NCBI GenBank assembly: GCA_047639615.1
Contig: JBLIOL010000213.1
Location: 1-9,895, forward strand
Source of the DNA: CAYWNK01 sp047639615
GTDB lineage: Bacteria > Planctomycetota > UBA1135 > GCA-002686595
Length of the DNA: 9,895 bases
Reading direction: 5' to 3'
The notes below the pieces were generated by a model. That model searched no databases, was not told the DNA's origin, and saw only the letters and a program-made list of their open reading frames with translations. Each line of letters opens with the position of its first letter. The stretch's first letter is position 1. Positions 1 to 5,430 of this stretch are shown here, one piece after another. A program made the position numbers and the translations under genes.

Positions 1-417
1 GGCGCGATCGACCGCGTGCGGCATGGCGGCCGCAGGCGCCAGGCGCGTCATGGCGCGCGCGCCCATGGGCTCGCGCCAATCCGCGCGCGCCAGGCCGGCG
101 CGATCCTTAGCGCCGCTGCTCCAGCTGATGCTGGCACTCTTTAGGTTGCCTTGGCAATCAACCGCGAGGTCCGGCGCGAAGGCGCGCAGCTCGCGGCGCA
201 ATGCGAACCAGGCGCGCAGGCCATCACGCCGGCGAAAGTGAAAGACTTGCTCCAGGCCGGGCAGACCATCCAAGAGGCCGGCGAATTCCGGTTGCACTAC
301 CCAGGCGATGCTCGCTTCCGGCCAAGCCTCGCGCAGGGCATGGAAAACCGGCAAACCATGGCACACATCACCCAGGTGCGAGAGGCGCACGAGCAGGATG
401 CGGCGGGGGGCGGACAT
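1..417 (-). CDS. Glycosyltransferase family 9 (WaaC-like ADP-heptose:LPS heptosyltransferase), N-terminal 139 residues, cut by the window edge
   Basis: GT9 enzymes transfer heptose from ADP-heptose onto the lipopolysaccharide inner core at the cytoplasmic face of the inner membrane. Translating the minus strand from the ATG at 417 gives an uninterrupted 139-residue reading frame to base 1. It opens with the GT9 N-terminal strand and loop, ILLVRLSHLGDV at residues 7-18; Asp17 aligns with the catalytic Asp13 of E. coli WaaC. Residues 23-48 follow the family pattern (LPVFHALREAWPEASIAWVV), and DCQGNLKSA at 87-95 matches the WaaC DAQGLVKSA segment. An REP triplet at 115-117 corresponds to the WaaC AREP motif, which favours heptosyltransferase I over II. 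The C-terminal ADP-heptose-binding domain is off the window. The start is divergent from the pseudogene at 450, with 32 bp between. A GTG at 423 in the same frame is a possible alternative start. Family is sure; acceptor specificity is inferred. Confidence 0.9.
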   Translation of the reverse strand, partial: MSAPRRILLVRLSHLGDVCHGLPVFHALREAWPEASIAWVVQPEFAGLLDGLPGLEQVFHFRRRDGLRAWFALRRELRAFAPDLAVDCQGNLKSASISWSSGAKDRAGLARADWREPMGARAMTRLAPAAAMPHAVDRA

Positions 418-423
418 GCGCAC

Positions 424-429
424 AGGGTA
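424..429 (-). promoter_or_regulatory. Possible -10 box (TACCCT) 6 nt before the GT9 start
   Basis: Read on the minus strand, TACCCT lies 6 nt upstream of the ATG at 417 and fits the TANNNT form of a bacterial -10 element. No Shine-Dalgarno sequence stands between it and the ATG, so a transcript from it would be leaderless or nearly so. No -35 element is recognisable. On its own it is weak; it gains weight from the same arrangement at four other starts in the window. Confidence 0.3.
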
Positions 430-449
430 GCGCGTGGGGCTGGGCTCCC

Positions 450-999
450 ATGATCATTCGTCAGATCCGCAATGCGACCCTCTCGCTTGAGGTCGGCGAG
501 CACAAGCTCCTGGTGGACCCGGCGGGCATCGCTTGGATAAAGGAACCCGGTCTGCCGGTTTAGGCTAGCAGCCTCGACACGGGCTCCCTGCGTGCCAAGG
601 GGCTAAGGGGTTGGTGGATGGGCACGGTGACGGGCTGCTCGACGCGCTGGGGCGGCTGCGGCCGAAGGTGATCGTGGCGCCCGCCGGCGTGGCGAACTTC
701 GGCATCGGACCGGACATCTTGTTCTCTATGCAGGAGCTCTTGGGCCTTGCCAAGAACAGTAGCGGCCAGCTCGTCTTCAATCACTTGGAGGTCGTGGACC
801 ACTGCCCGACCACCCGCGTGAGCCTACGCGAATTCCTGGCGGATGCCGGGTTGAGTGGGGGGCGCATGTGCATGAAGACGGCGAGGCCTTGGAATTTCAG
901 GCTAGCGGCGCTGCCCACGAGCTGCAGCTGCGGACCGGTTCGGGTCCCAAGCCCGGTTTTCAAGAGTGGCTGGTCAATCAGATCGCGAAGGTCATGTAG
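450..999 (+). pseudogene. Decayed UlaG-like MBL-fold metallo-hydrolase (central deletion plus frameshift)
   Basis: Three pieces in three frames rebuild one protein of the UlaG-like metallo-beta-lactamase fold (UlaG itself is L-ascorbate-6-phosphate lactonase). Piece A (450-563) reads MIIRQIRNATLSLEVGEHKL then LVDPAG, the family N-terminus, and stops at TAG 561. Piece B (from about 611) reads LLDALGRLRPKVIVAPAG, then FNHLEVVDHCPTTRVSLREF, the conserved C-terminal HMEALDHC..TR..LR block. At a six-G run (857-862) the homologous frame changes, and piece C continues VHEDGEALEF (family P-E-D-G-E-T-L) to the TAG at 997. Between A and B the family normally has roughly 110-120 residues including the metal-binding HxHxDH motif; only about 50 bp remain and no such motif is in any frame. 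The product cannot be a working hydrolase. An assembly error could explain the frameshift but hardly the deletion. The original substrate is unknown. Confidence 0.85.
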
Positions 1000-1017
1000 A
1001 GCTTTGCCCAGTGGGCG

Positions 1018-1023
1018 TAAACT
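1018..1023 (+). promoter_or_regulatory. Possible -10 box (TAAACT) 9 nt before the histidine kinase start
   Basis: TAAACT fits TANNNT and ends 9 nt before the ATG at 1033. The intervening bases contain GAGG (1024-1027), a plausible Shine-Dalgarno core 5 nt from the ATG. If this hexamer were the true -10, transcription would begin near 1030 and the GAGG would not be in the RNA, so only one of the two signals can be in use. No -35 sequence is recognisable. Confidence 0.25.
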
Positions 1024-1032
1024 GAGGTCCAC

Positions 1033-2955
1033 ATGCTGCGTCACATCTCGACCAAATGGCTAGTGGCCGTACTCGTCTCGATCGCCATTCCTTTCGTGGG
1101 CTACAGCCTGTACGTGAACCAGAAGGTGTCCGACCGGCTGGCGCGGGATGTGGTGCACTACACGCTGCAGGGCTTGTCCGCCGACCTAGCCACGCGCTTG
1201 GACGAGAAGGCGGCGGAGTTCTCCCGGGACGCCGTGCTGCTCTCTGAGATTCCGACGGTCAATTGGTTCACAGCCAACGACGCAGGGGATCGCCTGACCT
1301 TCCGCGACCAGGTGGAGCAGGTCTTCAACGCGCAGGTCTTTCACTACGAGGACGCCGCCTACGTTTTGGCCTTCGATAGTACGGGCCAAGTGGTGGGGTC
1401 GAACCAGGTGGATCGCAATGGAGAGCCCTTGAGCACCGAAGTGCGCGGTGCTATGCGCGGCCTGCAGCAGGCTGATGAGCCCTGGTTTCGACAGTGCATG
1501 GAGCAGGGGACGAGCCTGCTCGACTACACCGATACGCCCTTCTCGGGCATCACCCAGAACGGGCGCGCGCGCTACCTCACGGGCTTCGCCGCGCGCATCG
1601 AACGCACCTCTGATCAGGAGCAGTCTCCAGGCCTGGTGTTGGTGCTGCTGGACCTACGCTATGTGCAGCGCATCATCGGCCTCTTCGGCGTACGCCAGCT
1701 CGGCCGCGGTGGCCGGCAGGTTGGGCCGTCTGGATCCGGTGAGGACATCTACGGATCCTCCTACGCTTGGGTGTGGTCGCGTAATGCGTCGACGATCCTG
1801 GCGCACCTGAACCCGGCCCTGGTGGGTGCCAAGCTCAAGGACCTAGAGGGCGGCGATCTACAGCCCCTGATCGAAGCGGCGCGCAGCAAGGACTATGGGC
1901 TCTACCCGGACTATGAGTTCCTCGGCGTGGGCAAGAAGGCAGCCTTCACGCACCTGCGTACACCCAAGGCCGGCGGGCTCGGATGGGTCGTCGGCGTCGG
2001 TGCCGACAACAAGGACATCTACGCGCCCGTGGAGGACTTGCAGGACCTGCTACTGACCTCCACTCTGGTGGCGCTGCTGGTGGCAACCTTGCTCACCTCC
2101 TTTGTGGCGCGTCGCATCACGCGCCCGATCCTGCACCTAAAGCACACCACCGAGCGCGTGGCCAAGGGCGAGCTAGGCGCGCGCGTGGAGGTCAGCGGCA
2201 AGGACGAGGTGGGCGAGTTGGGGCATGCCTTCAACGCCATGTTCGCGGAGCTGGAGGAGACCCGCGACCGCATCGTGCGCGCGGAGAAGGATGCTGCCTG
2301 GCGTGAGATGGCGCGGCAAGTAGCTCACGAGGTCAAGAATCCGCTGACGCCCATCAGCCTGTCGGTGGACCTCTTGCGGCGTGCCCATGCGGAGAAGAGC
2401 CCCGACTTTGAAAGCGTGCTCGAGCGCACCCTCGACATGATTCAGCGCCAGGTCGTGAACATGCGCGAAGTGACGCGCGACTTCGCGGCCTTCGCTGGCG
2501 AGCACCGCGCGCGCAGTCCGGTGCAGGTGGGCGAGGTGGTGGACGATGTGCTCGAGCTCTCCGCAGCCTGGGCCGCGGAGCGTGCCGTCGTGATTAATCG
2601 CAGCGGTGATTCGGGCGTGGTCATGGCCGACCCCGGCGAATTGCGGCGTGCCGTGCTCAACCTTGTTTCCAACGCCATGGAAGCTATGCCGGAGGGCGGC
2701 ACCCTCGACGTGCAGGTGCATAGCGAAGCTGGCTTCGTGGATGTGATAGTGCAGGACACGGGCTCGGGCCTCGGCGACGACGTGCGCGAGCACCTCTTCG
2801 AGCCTTACTTCACCACGCGCAGCTCCGGCACGGGCCTGGGCCTGGCCATCGTGCGGCGTGTGGTCGAAGATATGGGTGGCAGCGTGAGCCTCGAGAACCG
2901 CGTCGAGGGCGCGGGCGCCGTGGCCAAGCTGCACCTGCCTGAAGCCAGCGCATGA
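1033..2955 (+). CDS. Membrane sensor histidine kinase: dCache-type sensor, HAMP, NtrY-like kinase core
   Basis: A 640-residue inner-membrane kinase that should sense a periplasmic ligand and phosphorylate a response regulator. A first membrane segment (about residues 8-27) and a second (about 339-359) bracket a roughly 310-residue periplasmic part. Its end, with ILAHLNPALVGAKL (255-268), a GWVVGVG segment and IYAPV just before the second segment, is typical of double-Cache sensors. HAMP follows at about 357-410. The H-box is QVAHEVKNPLTPISLSVDLL with phosphoacceptor His432 and is of the NtrY/AtoS type. ATPase boxes are complete: N-box Asn543 and Asn547, G1 DTGSGLG (575-581), F-box LFEPYF (588-593), G2 GTGLGLAIV (599-607). 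No receiver domain is fused and no response regulator lies beside it, although NtrY-like kinases usually have a sigma-54 regulator next door. The stop codon overlaps the next gene's start. GAGG at 1024-1027 is a fair ribosome binding site. The ligand is unknown. Confidence 0.93.
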   Translation: MLRHISTKWLVAVLVSIAIPFVGYSLYVNQKVSDRLARDVVHYTLQGLSADLATRLDEKAAEFSRDAVLLSEIPTVNWFTANDAGDRLTFRDQVEQVFNAQVFHYEDAAYVLAFDSTGQVVGSNQVDRNGEPLSTEVRGAMRGLQQADEPWFRQCMEQGTSLLDYTDTPFSGITQNGRARYLTGFAARIERTSDQEQSPGLVLVLLDLRYVQRIIGLFGVRQLGRGGRQVGPSGSGEDIYGSSYAWVWSRNASTILAHLNPALVGAKLKDLEGGDLQPLIEAARSKDYGLYPDYEFLGVGKKAAFTHLRTPKAGGLGWVVGVGADNKDIYAPVEDLQDLLLTSTLVALLVATLLTSFVARRITRPILHLKHTTERVAKGELGARVEVSGKDEVGELGHAFNAMFAELEETRDRIVRAEKDAAWREMARQVAHEVKNPLTPISLSVDLLRRAHAEKSPDFESVLERTLDMIQRQVVNMREVTRDFAAFAGEHRARSPVQVGEVVDDVLELSAAWAAERAVVINRSGDSGVVMADPGELRRAVLNLVSNAMEAMPEGGTLDVQVHSEAGFVDVIVQDTGSGLGDDVREHLFEPYFTTRSSGTGLGLAIVRRVVEDMGGSVSLENRVEGAGAVAKLHLPEASA

Positions 2956-3725
2956 TCCTGGATCCCGAGCAAGCCAAGGGCGGCCGCCGGGTCTTCCTGG
3001 TGATGCCCGCCCTGAACGAGGAAGCGGCCATTGGGCTCGTGCTCGATGAACTCCCCGAGGGCTGGGTCGATGCCTGCGTGGTAGCGGACAACGGCTCCAC
3101 CGACGACACGGCCAAGCTGGCTAGCACCGCCGGCGCCCACGTGGTAGCCGAGCCGCGCCGCGGCTATGGACGTGCCTGTCTGACCGCCATGGACTCCGTC
3201 TTCGCCCGCGGCCAAGCGCAGCCTTGCCCCGGCGCTCCCGCGCGCGCCGACGACCTGGTGGTGTTCCTCGACGCGGACCACTCCGACTACCCCGAGGACC
3301 TACCCAAGCTGCTGCTGCCCCTGCTGCGCGGCGAGGCGGAGCTGGTGCTCGGCAGTCGTGTCTTAGGCGGCGCCAGCTTGCGCGCGCTGCTGCCCCAGGC
3401 GTGGTTCGGCAACCGCCTCGCTTGCCTCCTATTGCGCGTGCTCTACGGCGCAAAGTACACGGACCTTGGACCCTTCCGCGCCTTGTCCGCCGGCACCCTC
3501 GAACGCCTAGCCATGGTCGACGAGGCCTTCGGCTGGACCGTCGAGATGCAGATCAAAGCCCGCGAGCAGCGCCTCCAAGTGCTCGAAGTCCCCGTGCGCT
3601 ACCGCGAGCGCATCGGCCACTCGAAGATCACGGGAACCCTGCGCGGAACCCTCGGCGCGGCCTACGGCATCCTGGCCTGGATCCTGGGCAGGCGCCTGGG
3701 CCTGACGGGCAAACCGCGCTCGTAG
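2952..3725 (+). CDS. GT2 (GT-A fold) glycosyltransferase, polyprenyl-phosphate sugar transferase-like
   Basis: A 257-residue soluble or membrane-associated GT-A enzyme resembling dolichyl/polyprenyl-phosphate mannosyl- and glucosyltransferases, which load a nucleotide sugar onto a lipid carrier. Visible motifs: VMPALNEEAAIGLVLDEL at 17-34 (nucleotide-binding strand), ADNGSTDDT at 45-53, the metal-binding DADHSD at 107-112, LGSR at 133-136, DLGPFRAL at 171-178 and GWTVEMQIKA at 194-203, all in family order. The segment AYGILAWILGRRLGL near the C-terminus is hydrophobic but too short to act surely as a membrane anchor, and the C-terminal membrane domain of the larger DPM1-like proteins is absent. 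Its ATG shares bases with the TGA of the histidine kinase (ATGA), so the two are translationally coupled and co-transcribed. It ends directly against the convergent lipoprotein gene with no spacer. Donor sugar and acceptor cannot be told from sequence. Confidence 0.88.
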   Translation: MILDPEQAKGGRRVFLVMPALNEEAAIGLVLDELPEGWVDACVVADNGSTDDTAKLASTAGAHVVAEPRRGYGRACLTAMDSVFARGQAQPCPGAPARADDLVVFLDADHSDYPEDLPKLLLPLLRGEAELVLGSRVLGGASLRALLPQAWFGNRLACLLLRVLYGAKYTDLGPFRALSAGTLERLAMVDEAFGWTVEMQIKAREQRLQVLEVPVRYRERIGHSKITGTLRGTLGAAYGILAWILGRRLGLTGKPRS

Positions 3726-4064
3726 TTACTCCGCGCCGTCGAAGCCCCAGGTCCCGGAGACTTCGGCGCGGCGGATGCTGAGCATGTCGAGCACCCAGTT
3801 CCACCAGCCCCAGTCGGGGGTCACGTCGGCGTAGGTTTCGACGGTAGCGGCGAGGCCGGCGTCGGAGGCGTTTTCGCGGGCGATCTTGAGCGCACCGGCG
3901 GGCATGTCGATGGTGAAGACCGTCATGGACCAGGCCGTGGAGCGGTAGGTGCCCGAGGTCTCCGTGGTGCGCTCGAAGTCGACGGAGGCGCAGGCGCTGA
4001 CGCTGACTAGAAGTACGGCGGCGCTGGCGCGGGCTAGGCGGGAGCGGAGAGTGGGAGTGGACAT
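3726..4064 (-). CDS. Small predicted lipoprotein, function unknown
   Basis: A 112-residue protein with a lipoprotein signal: basic n-region (RSRLARAS), hydrophobic core AAVLLVSV and the lipobox VSAC, so cleavage and lipidation would be at Cys25. The mature part is about 88 residues with a SGTYRSTAWSM start, a DWGWWNWVLDML Trp-rich stretch and a C-terminal VSGTWGF strand. I do not recognise the family. Its size and strand-helix-strand layout recall the small TRL-like lipoproteins, but that is a guess. It is divergent to the sugar kinase gene (123 bp between the starts) and convergent with the GT2 gene, the two stop codons abutting at 3725/3726. No Shine-Dalgarno is visible before the ATG; a TAACGT hexamer 7 nt upstream suggests a leaderless message. 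Membrane anchorage is well supported; role is not known. Confidence 0.8.
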   Translation of the reverse strand: MSTPTLRSRLARASAAVLLVSVSACASVDFERTTETSGTYRSTAWSMTVFTIDMPAGALKIARENASDAGLAATVETYADVTPDWGWWNWVLDMLSIRRAEVSGTWGFDGAE

Positions 4065-4071
4065 GGGGGAT

Positions 4072-4077
4072 ACGTTA
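4072..4077 (-). promoter_or_regulatory. Possible -10 box (TAACGT) 7 nt before the lipoprotein start
   Basis: On the minus strand TAACGT is followed by ATCCCCC and then the ATG at 4064. The C-rich spacer has no Shine-Dalgarno character, so initiation on a leaderless RNA is the simplest reading. No clear -35 element lies about 17 bp further upstream. Confidence 0.35.
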
Positions 4078-4175
4078 CGTGCTACCGGGGTCCGGGGCGT
4101 GGCTCGGATTCCCTCATCGGCGTCTGGGCTGGGATTCTTGTGCGTGGGGCACTCGGAGAGCGGGGCGGGGGTGGC

Positions 4176-4181
4176 TACGAT
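4176..4181 (+). promoter_or_regulatory. Possible -10 box (TACGAT) 6 nt before the sugar kinase GTG start
   Basis: TACGAT followed by GGGAAC and then GTG at 4188. The hexamer fits TANNNT closely, and the distance places the expected transcription start on or next to the start codon. It supports 4188 rather than the upstream GTG at 4140 as the true start. No -35 element is recognisable. Confidence 0.35.
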
Positions 4182-4187
4182 GGGAAC

Positions 4188-5423
4188 GTGAGCGATCCCC
4201 GAACCCCCGTGGCAGCCGCCTCCTTGGACGAGCTGTGTGATGCACTACGCGCGCGCTTTAAGGATTGTTACGGCCCAGGTGCTGCTCCCCGTGTGTTTTT
4301 CGCACCTGGGCGGGTGAGCCTGTTCGGCGGGCACCTGGACTACAACGGCGGGCCGGTGATGCCCATGGCTTTGGATCGAGGCACCTTGGTGGCCCTGCGT
4401 CCGCGCAATGATCGGCGCGTGCGTATGGCCTCGGACTTTGACTCCAAGGGCATCGAGGTGGAGTTGGATAGGCCGCCGGACTCGCCGCTCGGGCGTTGGG
4501 TGGACTACCCCCTGGGCGTGCTGCGCGAGATGGTGGCCCTGGCTCCGGCCCGTGGGGCCGACGGCGTGGGTAGCCAGGGTTTGGTCGGTCTCGACATCAT
4601 GTATGGGGGCAATCTGCCCATCGGTGCGGGGCTCTCGTCCTCGGCCAGCATGTGCGTGGCTACCGCCTTGGCCTTGGACATGACCTGGGGCCTTGGTCTC
4701 AGCGGGCGCGATCGGGTCGAGACTGCCCTCTCGGCGGAGCGCAATTTCGTCGGCGTGCAGTGCGGGATCATGGATCCCTTTGCGGTGGGGCTGGCGCGCC
4801 CTGGGCATCTGCTCTGGCTCGACTGCCGCGACGTGACCTGGGAACACCTACCGGTGGATATGGACCGGCTGGTGATCGCCGTGGCCAACACGGGCATCAA
4901 GCGCGAGTTGGCCTCGGGTGAGTTCAACAAGCGCGTGGCCCAGTGCGCGGAGGCCTTCCGCGTGCTGCAACCTTTCTCGCCGGGCGCGACTTGCCTGCGG
5001 GACATTCCTTTAGATGTGGTGCAGGCGGAGATCGGGCGCTTGGATCCGGTGGTGGCCAAGCGTGCCACCCACGTGGCCGAGGAAGTGCTGCGCGTCTTCG
5101 AGGCGCGCGCTCTGATGGTGGCGGGCGAGTTCGCGAAGGCCGGCGCAACCATGACCCAGACCCATCGTTCCCTGCGGGAGAACTACGAGGTGTCTTGCCC
5201 CGAACTCAATCTATTCGTGGAAGCCGCCACCGCACAGGAGGCCTGCTATGGCTCGCGCCTGACCGGTGCCGGTTTTGGCGGATGTACCGTGATCCTCTTG
5301 GATGCGGATGGCGCGGACGAGGCTATCTCAGAAATGAGTAAACGCGTCGAGCAGGAGCTCGGACGCGTTCCCTCGATCGAGTGCTTCGGGGGCGACGAGG
5401 GCCCCCGAGAGCTGTTCGCTTAG
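4188..5423 (+). CDS. galK: Galactokinase-family GHMP sugar kinase
   Basis: A 411-residue cytoplasmic kinase that would phosphorylate the anomeric carbon of galactose or a related sugar with ATP, the entry step of the Leloir route to UDP-sugars. Start: GTG 4188; the longer frame from GTG 4140 adds Gly/Arg-rich residues unlike the family. Motif 1 is APGRVSLFGGHLDYNGG (39-55), motif 2 is PIGAGLSSSASM (144-155, the ATP phosphate loop) and motif 3 is LTGAGFGGCTVIL (358-370). The catalytic Asp is Asp196 in CGIMDPF. ANTGIKRELASGEFNKR (233-249) and SLRENYEVSCPEL (328-340) are specific to galactokinases among GHMP proteins. Two sugar-contact positions differ: the usual GEH reads GGH (Gly48 for Glu43 of human GALK1), and the usual Tyr of SSEY reads Phe246. 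So the family is certain, but galactose may not be the best substrate. No other Leloir gene is adjacent. It is convergent with the next gene at 7 bp. Confidence 0.88.
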   Translation: MSDPRTPVAAASLDELCDALRARFKDCYGPGAAPRVFFAPGRVSLFGGHLDYNGGPVMPMALDRGTLVALRPRNDRRVRMASDFDSKGIEVELDRPPDSPLGRWVDYPLGVLREMVALAPARGADGVGSQGLVGLDIMYGGNLPIGAGLSSSASMCVATALALDMTWGLGLSGRDRVETALSAERNFVGVQCGIMDPFAVGLARPGHLLWLDCRDVTWEHLPVDMDRLVIAVANTGIKRELASGEFNKRVAQCAEAFRVLQPFSPGATCLRDIPLDVVQAEIGRLDPVVAKRATHVAEEVLRVFEARALMVAGEFAKAGATMTQTHRSLRENYEVSCPELNLFVEAATAQEACYGSRLTGAGFGGCTVILLDADGADEAISEMSKRVEQELGRVPSIECFGGDEGPRELFA

Positions 5424-5430
5424 GTCCGAC

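Noticed and set aside
201..563. A 120-residue plus-strand frame as a gene
   Set aside because: Its first two thirds are antisense to the GT9 gene; only the part from 450 is real, as the first piece of the pseudogene.
611..1063. A 150-residue open frame read as an intact gene
   Set aside because: Homology to the UlaG-like family stops near 862 and continues in another frame to 999; the rest is out-of-frame translation that runs into the kinase gene.
2173..2934. 253-residue minus-strand open frame inside the histidine kinase
   Set aside because: Lies fully opposite the HAMP and kinase core and gives a His/Ala/Arg-rich product without motifs; typical of GC-rich antisense frames.
4140..4187. 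GTG 4140 as the sugar kinase start
   Set aside because: Adds 16 Gly/Arg-rich residues not expected in the family; GTG 4188 has a TACGAT box at the right distance.
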